In this document: positions 9,267 to 17,745 of the stretch, piece by piece
How positions within the stretch are numbered: the stretch's first letter is position 1
Layout: every line of letters starts with the position of its first letter
Assembly (NCBI RefSeq): GCF_000720765.1
Contig: NZ_JODC01000009.1
Location: forward strand, 186,001-250,000
Reading direction: 5' to 3'
Length of the DNA stretch: 64,000 nucleotides
Source: Streptomyces sp. NRRL S-646
GTDB taxonomy: Bacteria; Actinomycetota; Actinomycetes; Streptomycetales; Streptomycetaceae
Made by a program: the position numbers and the translations under genes
Notes under the pieces: generated by a model
What the model was told of the DNA's origin: nothing
What the model saw: only the letters and a program-made list of their open reading frames with translations
Databases searched by the model: none

Positions 9267-9599
9267 GTTTGTTCCTCCAGAACACCAACGTGAAGTACGG
9301 CTGATACCAAGGCAGTTGGCCGACCACCCTGGTGCTGTGCACGACGTCGCAAGATCAGAGTTGCCCACCGAATCCCCGGCGAACCACCCCGGAACGCGCG
9401 ATTCCTCCTCAAGTGCTACGACAAGTCGATAAACCCCTATCGCGACTTCCAACCCCCAGGCCGGGGTAGTCCGGGCACTTCCACCCCAAGTGCCACAAGG
9501 GGTGCAGCGGTCCGGCACTTTTCCGGCCAACCTCCGCACCCCGGCGCGTCGCAGCCGCTCCCCCTTCCTTTTTTCGAACGCGTGTACGAACATAGAGGC
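9267..9599. promoter_or_regulatory. Divergent nepA / Prim-Pol control region with repeated half-sites
   Basis: 333 bp between divergent genes. The 7-mer GGCACTT occurs at 9474-9480 and 9514-9520, and its complement AAGTGCC at 9488-9494. The first pair makes a perfect 7-bp inverted repeat with a 7-nt spacer, and a related CAAGTGCT occurs near 9415. This looks like a multi-site binding region for a regulator acting on one or both genes. A clear SigN or SigB type promoter could not be picked out by eye. Confidence 0.5.
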
Positions 9600-10469
9600 A
9601 TGGCCACCACCGACCGGCAGGCCACGACGCTGGCCCTCGCACACGCCCTGTCAGCCGCCGAGCGCGGACTGGCCGTCATCCCCCTGTCCCGGACGAAACT
9701 CCCGGCCCTGCGCTCCCCCCACCGCGACGACCCCGACCCCCAGCCCTGCCACGGCGAGTGCGGCCGCCTCGGGCACGGGGTGTACGACGCCTCGACCGAC
9801 CCCGCACGCATCCGCGAACTGTTCGCCGCGGCCCCCTGGGCGACCGGCTACGGCATCGCCTGCGGCCTTCCGCCCCACCACCTCATCGGCGTCGACCTCG
9901 ACACGAAATCCGGTACGGACTCCTCCGCAGCCCTGCGCGAACTCGCCCTGCGCCACCTGTTCACGATCCCCGAAACGGTCGTCGTCCTCACGCCCAGCGG
10001 CGGCCGCCACCTCTGGCTGAGCGGCCCGCCCGACGCCGCCGTCCCCAACTCCGCCGGCCGCCTCGCCCCCGGCATCGACATCCGCGGCGCCGGCGGCTAC
10101 CTCGTCGGCCCCGGCTCCCGCACCGACCACGGCGTCTATACGGCGGCGCCCGGGACAGCCCACCTCGCGCCCGCCGCCTGCCCACCGGCCCTCCTGCGTC
10201 TCCTGCTCCCGCCGCCGCGCCCGGTCCATCCCTCGACGCACCCGTCGGCCGGTGACCACGGCCAGGGCCTGGTCCAGTTCGTCCTCGCCGCGCACGAGGG
10301 ACAGCGCAACACCCGCCTGTTCTGGGCCGCCTGCCGCGCATACGAGAACGGCATCGGGCCGGCCCTGGTCGCGCCCTTACTGGACGCGGCCCTCAACACC
10401 GGACTGTCGGAACGCGAGGCACGGGCGACGATCGCGTCGGCCGCGCGGATGACGGGACACCGGCCGTGA
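9600..10469 (+). CDS. Bifunctional DNA primase/polymerase (Prim-Pol) domain protein
   Basis: 289 residues. The Prim-Pol fold is shown by 'ALSAAERGLAVIPLS', the metal-binding pair in 'LIGVDLDTKSG' (Asp 99/101) and the nucleotide-binding 'TPSGGRHLWL' (His ~137). A helical C-terminal part ('AHEGQRNTRLFWAACRAYENG') is like that attached to replication primases, but there is no helicase domain. Stand-alone Prim-Pol proteins of this kind are common in actinobacterial chromosomes; their role (primer synthesis, repair or mobile-element relic) is not established. Start chosen at ATG 9600, since 9582 gives only a short extra lead. Confidence 0.82.
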   Translation: MATTDRQATTLALAHALSAAERGLAVIPLSRTKLPALRSPHRDDPDPQPCHGECGRLGHGVYDASTDPARIRELFAAAPWATGYGIACGLPPHHLIGVDLDTKSGTDSSAALRELALRHLFTIPETVVVLTPSGGRHLWLSGPPDAAVPNSAGRLAPGIDIRGAGGYLVGPGSRTDHGVYTAAPGTAHLAPAACPPALLRLLLPPPRPVHPSTHPSAGDHGQGLVQFVLAAHEGQRNTRLFWAACRAYENGIGPALVAPLLDAALNTGLSEREARATIASAARMTGHRP

Positions 10470-10508
10470 GGCCGGACGAGACACAGCGCACATGAGCAGA
10501 GGACGTCC

Positions 10509-11030
10509 ATGCACGACCGCCCCAGAGCGCGGACCATGTCGCTGGCCCGCGTGGTCCTCTCCTCCGGCCGCTGCGTCGACCTGGCCGAGCTGCGGCTGTC
10601 GTCGACGTACGGAGGAATGCCGGAGGACTGCCCGGGCTACCCCTGCAAGCCGGTCAACGACATGGTGATCAAGGACCTGCTCGGCACCGCCACTCGCACG
10701 TCCTCCGCCACCCCGGTCCACCTCGTCCCGCCCCCGCGCGAATACCCCGACCAGTACGCGGGCGCCTTCGGCCCCGTCGAGGTCCTGCCGTCCGTCGCCT
10801 GCGTCGGCTCTTTCCGCTCCACGGCACTGGACCCGTCCCACGACCCGGTCGTCTACCACTCGGCCCTGACGGTCATCTGGTTCCAGCCGACCGCCCGGGT
10901 GCCGTGCGAGTGCGATGCGGAGGGGGCGTTGCGGGGGCTGGACTGGGAGGGCTTGGCGCGGGACCAGGAGCTCCAGCAGCCCGGCATCCGGTCCGGATCC
11001 TGTCGATCCGCGAGGCGATCACCCCTGTGA
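10509..11030 (+). CDS. Conserved hypothetical protein
   Basis: 173 residues, soluble, with no recognised domain. A Cys-rich patch ('DCPGYPCKPVNDMVIKDLL') and a hydrophobic beta-like segment ('SALTVIWFQPTARVPC') are visible. The C-terminal ~15 residues ('GIRSGSCRSARRSPL') look less like conserved protein than the rest. AGAGGA precedes ATG 10509 by ~6 nt. It follows the Prim-Pol gene by 39 bp on the same strand and may be co-transcribed. No function can be offered. Confidence 0.65.
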   Translation: MHDRPRARTMSLARVVLSSGRCVDLAELRLSSTYGGMPEDCPGYPCKPVNDMVIKDLLGTATRTSSATPVHLVPPPREYPDQYAGAFGPVEVLPSVACVGSFRSTALDPSHDPVVYHSALTVIWFQPTARVPCECDAEGALRGLDWEGLARDQELQQPGIRSGSCRSARRSPL

Positions 11031-11115
11031 CGCCCTGTTCGCCGTTGATGTCGAGGTGCCCCACGCAGAGAGCCGTGGTGCCGGAATCGTTCCGGCACCA
11101 CGGCTCGACGGCCAG

Positions 11116-11200
11116 CGGTGGGTGTGGGATTTGAACCCACGGTGACTTGCGCCACGACGGTTTTCAAGACCGTTCCCTTAGGCCGCTCGGGCAACCCACC
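11116..11200 (-). tRNA. tRNA-Ser(TGA)
   Basis: On the minus strand the acceptor arms GGTGGGT/ACCCACC pair perfectly. The anticodon loop CTTGAAA gives anticodon TGA. The long variable arm and the T-loop GGTTCAAATCC are typical of class II serine tRNAs. The 3' CCA is not encoded, as is common in Streptomyces. No integrase or duplicated 3' end was seen beside it. Confidence 0.95.
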
Positions 11201-11293
11201 CCGCTGCCGCCCACCTGGGGCGGAGCGGGTACAGCGTACCGGCCCCGCGTGTCTGGTGCGGGCCGTGGTCCGCAGCGGGGCCGAACCGCGAGG

Positions 11294-12718
11294 TCAGCTG
11301 TCGCCCTGCCGCGCGCCGAGGGTGAGCTGGACCGTGTGGGACTTGCCGTCGCGTTCGTAGGTGATCGTGACCTGGTCGCCGGGCTTGTGCGTCCAGATCT
11401 CGCCGATCAGGGTGGGGCCGGAGTCGATGACGTGGTCGTCGAGCTTGGTGATCACGTCGCCGGGCTTGAGGCCGGCCTTGTCGGCCGGACCGCCGGACTC
11501 GACCGCCGCGGAGCCGCTGGCTCCCTGCTCGGTGATCTTCGCGCCGCTCGAGGAGTCCTCCAGGGAGACGGACGCCCCGATCTTCGCGTAGACCGGCTTG
11601 CCGGTCTTGATCAGCTGCTGGGCGACGTACTTGGCCTGGTTGATCGGGATGGCGAAGCCCAGGCCGATCGAGCCGGACTGGCTGGTGCCGCCGAGGCCGC
11701 CGCTGCCGGTGGACTGGATCGCGGAGTTGATGCCTATGACGTTGCCCGACGCATCGAGCAGCGGGCCGCCGGAGTTGCCCGGGTTTATCGAGGCGTCCGT
11801 CTGCAGGGCGCTCATGTACGACGCGTTGCTGCTGGTGCCGTCGCTGGAGGCCACCGGGCGGTTCTTCGCGCTGATGATGCCCGTCGTGACCGTGTTGGAG
11901 AGGCCGAAGGGGGCGCCGATGGCGATCGTCGAGTCGCCCACGGCCACCTTGTCGGAGTCGCCCAGGGTCAGGGGCTTGAGGTCCGACGGGGCGTTCTTGA
12001 GTTTGATGACCGCCACGTCGTAGCCCTGCGCGTGGCCGACGACCTCGGCGTCGTACTTCTTGCCGTTCGGGAAGGTCGCCGTGAGCTTGCCGCCGTCGAC
12101 CGCGTCCGCGACGACGTGGTTGTTGGTGACGATGTGGCCCTGGGTGTCGAAGACGAAACCGGTGCCGGTGCCGCCCTCGCCGCTGGTGGACTCGGCTTCG
12201 ATGGTGACCGTGCTCGGCAGCGCCCGGGCGGCCACGCCCGCGACCGTACCCGCGTCGCGCTTGACGTCACCGCCGCTGGTGGAGGCGGAGACCGTCGTGG
12301 AGCCGGTGTTGTCGTCGTTGTTCTTGGCCAGCGTGTAGCCGAGGCCGCCGCCCAGGCCGCCGGCGACCAGCGCGGCCACCAGGATCGCGGCCACGAGACC
12401 GCCGCGGCCGGACTTCGGTGCGGGCTGCTGCTGGTACGAGGAGCCCCAGCCGGAGCCTGCGCCGCCGGCACCCGAGTCGGAGTAGGAGGGCATGGCCGGG
12501 GGCGGCCAGGAGGCGTCCGGGGCGGAGCCCGCGTGCGTCGGCTGCTGCTCCTGAGTGTGCTCCTGCGCGCCGGGGGCGCTCGGAGGTACCGGCGGAAGCG
12601 GGGCCGTCCGGTCGCTCCCCTCGGGGGCGGCGGGTGCCGAGGGAGTGGGAGCGTCCACCGGCACGGGGGGTGCGGACGGGGCCGGGGGTACCGCGGTGCC
12701 CTCGTTCTCGGTGCTCAC
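11294..12718 (-). CDS. HtrA/DegP-type membrane-anchored serine protease
   Basis: 474 residues. A Pro/Ala-rich cytoplasmic N-terminus (1-105) leads into one membrane helix (about 106-131), then an extracytoplasmic trypsin-like domain with catalytic His201 ('TNNHVV'), Asp234 ('GYDVAVIKL') and Ser316 ('NPGNSGGPLLD'), then a PDZ domain ('GGPADKAGLKPGDVITKLDD'). It degrades or refolds damaged secreted proteins at the cell surface. Start is GTG 12718, preceded by GAGGAGAG at 6-nt spacing. It is divergent from the GDPD gene. Several such proteases exist in Streptomyces under CssRS control; no CssR site was identified here. Confidence 0.93.
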   Translation of the reverse strand: MSTENEGTAVPPAPSAPPVPVDAPTPSAPAAPEGSDRTAPLPPVPPSAPGAQEHTQEQQPTHAGSAPDASWPPPAMPSYSDSGAGGAGSGWGSSYQQQPAPKSGRGGLVAAILVAALVAGGLGGGLGYTLAKNNDDNTGSTTVSASTSGGDVKRDAGTVAGVAARALPSTVTIEAESTSGEGGTGTGFVFDTQGHIVTNNHVVADAVDGGKLTATFPNGKKYDAEVVGHAQGYDVAVIKLKNAPSDLKPLTLGDSDKVAVGDSTIAIGAPFGLSNTVTTGIISAKNRPVASSDGTSSNASYMSALQTDASINPGNSGGPLLDASGNVIGINSAIQSTGSGGLGGTSQSGSIGLGFAIPINQAKYVAQQLIKTGKPVYAKIGASVSLEDSSSGAKITEQGASGSAAVESGGPADKAGLKPGDVITKLDDHVIDSGPTLIGEIWTHKPGDQVTITYERDGKSHTVQLTLGARQGDS

Positions 12719-12975
12719 AGCTTCTCTCCTCGGTCCACGGCTGTTGTTCTCGGTCGCACTCGGTCACGCTCGTCCACGTTGGTCGACGGTCCGGCGCGAT
12801 GCAGCTGTGCATGTTCTTTTGTATGCCGTCAGCTTTTCCCATGAGCCGTCAGGGCACCATAAGCGGTGCCTGTGGGTCCGGGGCCATTCTTTATATAGGC
12901 CATGACAGGCAAAAGGGGCGCAATCTATGCTCCTCCGATCGCACGACTACCCCCCTGCGGTGGCACCATGACGCG

Positions 12976-13803
12976 GTGACCCACGCACGCCGGCACCGGA
13001 TTCAAGTCGTCGCCCACCGCGGAGCCTCCGAAGAGGCCCCGGAGCACACCCTGGCCGCATACAAGAAAGCGATCGAGGACGGTGCGGACGCCCTCGAGTG
13101 CGATGTGCGCCTGACGGCGGACGGCCATCTCGTCTGCGTCCACGACCGTCGCGTCAACCGTACGTCCAACGGGCGGGGCGCGGTCTCGGCGCTGGAGCTC
13201 GCCGACCTGGCCGCCCTGGACTTCGGCTCGCGCAAGACGCGGGAGCTGTGGCGCACGCGCGACGAGGAGCCCGACTGGGAGTTCCGGCCCGAGGACCGGG
13301 AGGACACCTCCGTACTGACCCTGGAGCGGCTGCTGGAGCTGGTCGCCGACGCGGGGCGGCGGGTGGAGCTGGCGATCGAGACCAAGCACCCGACGCGGTG
13401 GGCGGGGCAGGTGGAGGAGCGGCTGCTGGTGCTGCTGAAGCGGTTCGGTCTTGACGCCCCGGCCTCGGCCGCCGAGTCGCCCGTGCGCGTGATGAGCTTC
13501 TCGGCGCGCTCGCTGCATCGCGTGCGTGCCGCCTCGCCGACGCTGCCGACGGTCTATCTGCTGCAGTTCGTCTCGCCCCGGCTGCGCGACGGACGGCTGC
13601 CGGCGGGCGTCCGGATCGCGGGCCCCTCGATCCGGATCGTGCGCAACCACCCCGCATACATCGAGCGTCTGAAGGCGGCCGGCCACCAGGTGCACGTGTG
13701 GACGGTGAACGAGCCCGAGGACGTGGATCTCTGCGTCGACCTGGGCATCGACGCCATCATCACCAACCGCCCGCGCGCGGTTCTGCGCCAGCTCGGCCGC
13801 TGA
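12976..13803 (+). CDS. Glycerophosphodiester phosphodiesterase
   Basis: 275 residues of the GDPD TIM-barrel family. Catalytic His/Arg 'VVAHRGASEEAPEHT' is at the N-terminus, metal Glu/Asp in 'DALECDVRLTADGHLVCVHD', and the C-terminal 'VHVWTVNEPEDVDLC' is characteristic. It hydrolyses glycerophosphodiesters to glycerol-3-phosphate and an alcohol. No signal peptide, so it is likely cytoplasmic. The frame stays open far upstream, but homology begins at GTG 12976 (VTHARRHRIQ), which is therefore taken as the start. Confidence 0.92.
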   Translation: MTHARRHRIQVVAHRGASEEAPEHTLAAYKKAIEDGADALECDVRLTADGHLVCVHDRRVNRTSNGRGAVSALELADLAALDFGSRKTRELWRTRDEEPDWEFRPEDREDTSVLTLERLLELVADAGRRVELAIETKHPTRWAGQVEERLLVLLKRFGLDAPASAAESPVRVMSFSARSLHRVRAASPTLPTVYLLQFVSPRLRDGRLPAGVRIAGPSIRIVRNHPAYIERLKAAGHQVHVWTVNEPEDVDLCVDLGIDAIITNRPRAVLRQLGR

Positions 13804-14072
13804 GCGACGCTCCTCACCGTTCGTCACTCCGTGTCGTCACTGTTTGTCACTGGTAAAGACCTGTGAAGAACCCTTGACCCACCCGCCACTCGGGCACCAT
13901 TCTCCAGACTCGGCCACAGTCGAAATCCGGCCACACGGCTACAGGGAGTGCCCCGGCGCATTCGCTCCGTATTTGATCGTTGCGAATGCGTCACTGAACG
14001 TGGATTGGCCGGTTTCCGGTACAGGCCAATGGGGCATCCACACCGTGGCGTGGGGCAAAGGAGGTCTCGGGG

Positions 14073-14633
14073 GTGGCGTTGGTGGTGGCACAGGAGGTGC
14101 CCACGTCGTCGAGCATGGCCGTACCCCATGGCCCTGCGGGCGTGGGGGAGGCGCGACACCGCATGCGCGAGCAGTTGCGCTCGGGCGGCGTGTCGGACGC
14201 CGTGATCGACGATGCCGTACTCATTCTTTCCGAACTCTTGAGCAACGCGTGCAAACACGGCCGACCGCTGGGCGACGCCCTGGCCGGGGACGGCGACGTG
14301 CGGGCCGCATGGCGCGTGGACCTGAGCGGCCGGCTCACCGTGGAGGTGACGGACGGCGGCGGACCCACCCGCCCGGCTCCGGCCACGCCCTCGGTCACCG
14401 CGCACGGCGGCCGCGGGCTGAACATCATCACCGCGCTGGCCGACGACTGGGGTGTACGGGACGACGCCCGGGGCGAGGTCACCGTGTGGGTCGTCGTCCA
14501 CGAGGACGTCCACGATCCGGACGCCGGGCTGTGTCGCGACGACTTCGCTACGCGCGTCACCGCACCGACGGTGTCGAGGATTCCGGCGATGCCGGGCCTG
14601 GACTTCGCGGATGCGTTCGACGACCTGGACTGA
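14073..14633 (+). CDS. HATPase-domain anti-sigma-type regulatory kinase
   Basis: 186 residues with a single HATPase_c fold: N-box 'LSELLSNACKHGRPLG', G1 box 'VTDGGGPTRP' and G2 box 'GGRGLNIITALAD'. There is no dimerisation/phospho-acceptor His domain, so it is of the SpoIIAB/RsbW-like class abundant in Streptomyces, acting on anti-anti-sigma factors or sigma factors. No partner gene is adjacent. GTG 14073 follows AAAGGAGGT at a good distance. A C-terminal acidic tail ('FADAFDDLD') is present. Confidence 0.88.
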   Translation: MALVVAQEVPTSSSMAVPHGPAGVGEARHRMREQLRSGGVSDAVIDDAVLILSELLSNACKHGRPLGDALAGDGDVRAAWRVDLSGRLTVEVTDGGGPTRPAPATPSVTAHGGRGLNIITALADDWGVRDDARGEVTVWVVVHEDVHDPDAGLCRDDFATRVTAPTVSRIPAMPGLDFADAFDDLD

Positions 14634-14724
14634 ACATCTGGCTGTCCACAGGTCCCCGTGGCTCACGGCGTGAACGGCTAGGCTCCCGCCGTACCAGACG
14701 AGCCGTAACCGGGAGACACCCACG

Positions 14725-15690
14725 ATGGCCAAGAAGCGACCCCAGACGAAGGCCAAGCGCCCGCAGATCACGGACGGAGAGGTCCCGGTCGTCGGCGCCC
14801 GGGAGCCCTGTCCGTGTGGCAGTGGCCGCCGCTACAAGGCCTGTCACGGGCGGGCCGCCGCGCACGCCGTGACCGAGCTGGTGCACCGTCCCTTCGAGGG
14901 ACTTCCGGGCGAGTGCGACTGGGTGGCGCTGCGTGAGCTGGTGCCGGCGGCCACGGTGGAGCTGCCCCTGAAGGGCGGCCTGCCCGAGGGCGTCCCGTCC
15001 CTCACGCTGGCGACGGTGCTGCCGATGGCCTGGCCGGCCCTGCGCCGCGACGACGGCTCGGTGCTGCTGGGTCTGCAGAACGACACGGCGTCCGGCGACA
15101 TCAGCCGCGACCTCGCCGACACCCTCCAGCGCGCGCTGACCGCGCAGCCCGGCACGCCGGTCGAGGGCCGGCGCGCCCCGGCCGACGGTCCGCGGCTGCA
15201 GGATCTGCTCGATCCCGAAGGCGTGTTCGAGCCAGTTGTGCACAGCGGCTTCGAGTTCTGGGTCCCGGACTCCGAGAACGCCACGCCGGAGGTGGCCGCC
15301 TCCCTGGAGCGGGCCAACGCCGCGGCCATCCCGACCGCCAAGCTCACCGGGGTGGACGCCGCGTACTGGTGCGAGACGCCGGACAAGAACCACCTGCGCT
15401 GGGTCATGCCGCACCCGGAGGAGCAGCTTCTGGACGCCCTCGCGCGGCTGCACGCGGCGGGCCGGTCGAACCTCGGTGAAGGCACCCGTCTCGTGGGTTC
15501 CTTCCGCGCTCACGGGCTCACCGTCCCGGTCTGGGACCTGCCGAGCGGGGTCGGCGCGGACGACATCGAGAAGCCGGCGGCCGAGTTCGCCGAGCGCCTC
15601 GCGGCGGCCCTCGCTTCGGATGCGCCGCTGACGGCCGACGAGCGCCGGGCACGCGGCGGCCTCACCAACCGGCAGGTCACGCTCAGCTGA
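14725..15690 (+). CDS. SEC-C motif protein of the DUF5926 family
   Basis: 321 residues. The basic N-terminus 'MAKKRPQTKAKRPQ' is followed by a SEC-C-type zinc motif 'REPCPCGSGRRYKACHG' (residues ~29-45), as found at the end of SecA and in other zinc-binding proteins. The remaining ~270 residues are a conserved actinobacterial domain (DUF5926) of unknown function. No signal peptide or membrane segment. Own promoter region downstream of the HATPase gene and a strong terminator at 15708. Confidence 0.85.
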   Translation: MAKKRPQTKAKRPQITDGEVPVVGAREPCPCGSGRRYKACHGRAAAHAVTELVHRPFEGLPGECDWVALRELVPAATVELPLKGGLPEGVPSLTLATVLPMAWPALRRDDGSVLLGLQNDTASGDISRDLADTLQRALTAQPGTPVEGRRAPADGPRLQDLLDPEGVFEPVVHSGFEFWVPDSENATPEVAASLERANAAAIPTAKLTGVDAAYWCETPDKNHLRWVMPHPEEQLLDALARLHAAGRSNLGEGTRLVGSFRAHGLTVPVWDLPSGVGADDIEKPAAEFAERLAAALASDAPLTADERRARGGLTNRQVTLS

Positions 15691-15707
15691 CGAAGAGTGA
15701 CGAGATC

Positions 15708-15746
15708 GGGTTCGGCTGACCGACCGGTCAGCGGAACCCGGTCTTT
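15708..15746 (+). terminator. Terminator of the SEC-C gene
   Basis: GGGTTCGGCTGACC (15708-15721) and GGTCAGCGGAACCC (15726-15739) pair at 13 of 14 positions around the loop GACC. They are followed by GGTCTTTCGG. The hairpin starts 18 bp after the stop codon. Confidence 0.85.
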
Positions 15747-15854
15747 CGGAATCGGTGACTCCGCTCACAAGTCCCGCTGAAAACAAGCAAATACGTGACT
15801 GGAAAGCCCGGATCGAATTTGCGAACCGCGGATCTCTTGTTACCGTTCGAGTAG

Positions 15855-15898
15855 CCCGGTTGCTGGTGCATCCCCCGTCGCCAGCAACCGGGTCTTTT
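15855..15898 (+). terminator. Second strong hairpin terminator, possible small RNA end
   Basis: CCCGGTTGCTGG (15855-15866) and CCAGCAACCGGG (15881-15892) form a perfect 12-bp stem with a 14-nt loop, followed by TCTTTTC. It lies 109 bp beyond the first terminator and no gene lies between. A promoter-like TTGCGA and TACCGT pair with ~16-nt spacing is visible just upstream (about 15819-15847), so this could end a short non-coding transcript. Confidence 0.7.
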
Positions 15899-15934
15899 CA
15901 TGCGCGCGTTTCCCTTACGGAATACGTTCGCCCG

Positions 15935-16528
15935 TCAACTACCGGTCGAGGTCCCGGAGTTGCTCCCGGAGCGCAGCAGCAGCGGACCGCGCCCGGCCTG
16001 CCCCGCGAACTCCGCGACCGCCGTGTAACCGTCCAGCGCCCCCCGGGTGTGCTGCCGGGGTGTCTCGCACATCCCCGGCTCGTCCTCCGCGCCCACGGCG
16101 CAGCTCAGCTGCACGGTGCGGCCACCGGGCCCCATGAGACTCAGGGCGGAATCCAGGGCCTTGCCGGTCACATTGCGGTAGTAGGTGCGCGCCCAGGTGT
16201 CCTTGCCCTGCGTGAGCACACAGGTCTGTGCCTCGACGCCTTCCGGGGAGGTGAGTTCGGGCCCGCAGCGCATGGCGGTGGCCAGGCCGAGATCGAGCAG
16301 CAGGGGAGAGCGGTCGGGGGTGGCGGAGGGTGCCTTGGCATCCTGGGGGCGCGGGGAGGCGCGTACGGATTCGCGTGCGGGGGCGCGCACGACGGTGCGC
16401 CCGCCGTCGCCCGCCGGTCCAGCGGATGCCACGGCCAGCGGCAGCGCGACCGCGCACGCCACTACGCCCGCCATGGCGAGCAGACGGATTCGGGGGTCTG
16501 GGGGATTTCCCCCAGAATGATGCAGCAT
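15935..16528 (-). CDS. Secreted or membrane-anchored hypothetical protein
   Basis: 197 residues. A basic start and one hydrophobic segment ('LLAMAGVVACAVALPLAVAS', ~residues 16-35) form a signal peptide or anchor. The exported part has a proline-rich linker and four Cys ('MRCGPEL', 'AQTCVLT', 'LSCAVG', 'GMCETP') that could make two disulfides. No family recognised. The first ~15 residues are encoded by the palindrome at 16497-16516, and no good ribosome site precedes ATG 16528, so ATG 16474 within the signal segment is a possible alternative. Confidence 0.65.
   Translation of the reverse strand: MLHHSGGNPPDPRIRLLAMAGVVACAVALPLAVASAGPAGDGGRTVVRAPARESVRASPRPQDAKAPSATPDRSPLLLDLGLATAMRCGPELTSPEGVEAQTCVLTQGKDTWARTYYRNVTGKALDSALSLMGPGGRTVQLSCAVGAEDEPGMCETPRQHTRGALDGYTAVAEFAGQAGRGPLLLRSGSNSGTSTGS
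16497..16516. repeat. Small G5/C5 palindrome at a gene start
   Basis: TCTGGGGG and CCCCCAGA are perfect 8-bp arms around ATTT. It overlaps the first codons of the secreted hypothetical gene. The same style of element appears at 6060-6084 and inside the gene at 53237-53638. Confidence 0.5.
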
Positions 16529-16583
16529 GTGCGGAAGATAACGAGCCCACGCGCGCGTGCTGTCCCGCGCGCGCCGGACACCC

Positions 16584-17249
16584 CTACAACTCGGGCGCGC
16601 TCACACCCGTACGAGTGAGGGCCTCGACCGCGGCGTCCACCACGGCCTCGACGTCGGGGACCCAGGGGGAGGCGGAGCCGGGCAGGGGTGCGCGCTCCCA
16701 GCGGATCTCGCCCTCGCCGGTCTCGGACGGGGGCAGGGCCACATAGCCGCCCTCGCCGTGGAAGCGGAGGGAGCCGGGGACGAAGTCCTTGGCGTAGAGC
16801 AGCTCGCCCAGCTGCTCCATGGTGTACGGCTTCACGAGGATCGCCCAGCGGCTCGGCGAGGCGACGACCGGGCCGAGGCGCATGCCCATGCGGTCGAGTG
16901 CGGTGAGGGCGTGCGAGGCCGCGAGGGCCGGCATGCTCACCGCACAGGGGGCGTTGCCGCCGGTGGCCAGGATGACGGGTGCGGCCGGCCGGTTGCTCCA
17001 CCACCAGCGCACCATCCGGGCGTCGGTGGTGGCCGCGAGGAGGCCGGGGTCGAAGGGATGCGCGCCGGGGACCGTGCACTCCGCGTCGGGGCAGCCGCAG
17101 CGGGAACGCGCCTGCGGGTCTGCCGCCACACCCGGGAGCACGGGCCACTGCCATTCCGTCGCGAAGGTCAGGGCCGCGCTGATCAACTCAGGCCTTCCGT
17201 CGCTGCGCTTGGACAGGAGCCTGCGTCGCCTTCCGAGGATCTCGCGCAT
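16584..17249 (-). CDS. Degenerate Prim-Pol-like protein
   Basis: 221 residues. 'ALTFATEWQWPVLPG' and the Cys cluster 'CGCPDAEC' followed by 'GAHPFDPGLLAATTD' match the N-terminal half of bifunctional DNA primase/polymerase proteins. Where the active family has a D-x-D metal site, this protein reads 'APCAVSMPALA', so the catalytic Asp pair appears lost. Such proteins are conserved in Streptomyces, suggesting a non-catalytic role. ATG 17249 follows GGAAAGGA; the earlier ATG 17303 has no such site. Confidence 0.75.
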   Translation of the reverse strand: MREILGRRRRLLSKRSDGRPELISAALTFATEWQWPVLPGVAADPQARSRCGCPDAECTVPGAHPFDPGLLAATTDARMVRWWWSNRPAAPVILATGGNAPCAVSMPALAASHALTALDRMGMRLGPVVASPSRWAILVKPYTMEQLGELLYAKDFVPGSLRFHGEGGYVALPPSETGEGEIRWERAPLPGSASPWVPDVEAVVDAAVEALTRTGVSAPEL

Positions 17250-17745
17250 GAGCGCTCGTTCCTTTCCGTTGCACCGCTGGCAACACCGTGGGGGCCACAT
17301 CACACCATGTGTCGATCACTTCACTGTGCGTACCTGTTGGCGCATCACACCCCTGCCCTGGGCAAGGGGAACCCCTATGGGCCGAACGTTGACTGCGTCC
17401 GCGGCGGCCTCGTCCATGCTGCATCCATCAAAAGCATGGGCGTGGCGTGGGGGTGGCGAAGTCTGGCGTTTTGCTGTCCCGCGTATTTCTCTTCGCCTCC
17501 GCCACGGGAGGATGGGGCTCGGTCGTCGGTGGCTAAGACGCCCGGAGTCGGTCACCAGGTTCCGGGTGGCGGTCCACCACCCCTGGCCTTCTCCGAGTAC
17601 GTACCCATCACGACCGCTGTGACGCTCCGTCGAGCAAGCCCAGTCGACCGCAATACGCCGTTACCCGAGTCAGTTTTAAGCCAAATTTGCTTTTAGGCAA
17701 GGGGATCACTGAGTACCCACGGACACCAGGAATCCCAGCAGGACA
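17250..17745. other. Divergent intergenic region, no gene seen
   Basis: 496 bp between the Prim-Pol-like gene (leftward) and the PP2C gene (rightward). The sequence is less GC-rich than its surroundings and should hold both promoters. A stretch near 17670-17700 ('cagttttaagccaaatttgc') is unusually AT-rich for this genome. No open frame with a ribosome site and protein-like composition was found. Confidence 0.5.

Noticed and set aside
11116..11200. tRNA-Ser as an integration site of a mobile element
   Set aside because: No integrase, no repeat of the tRNA 3' end and no atypical composition in the flanking 5 kb.
12418..12975. Upstream extension of the glycerophosphodiesterase gene
   Set aside because: The frame is open but overlaps the start of the divergent htrA-type gene, is Arg/Ser-rich, and family homology begins only at GTG 12976.
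14637..14652. CTGTCCACA as a DnaA box
   Set aside because: Isolated one-mismatch copy with no neighbours; below the level used for the other boxes.
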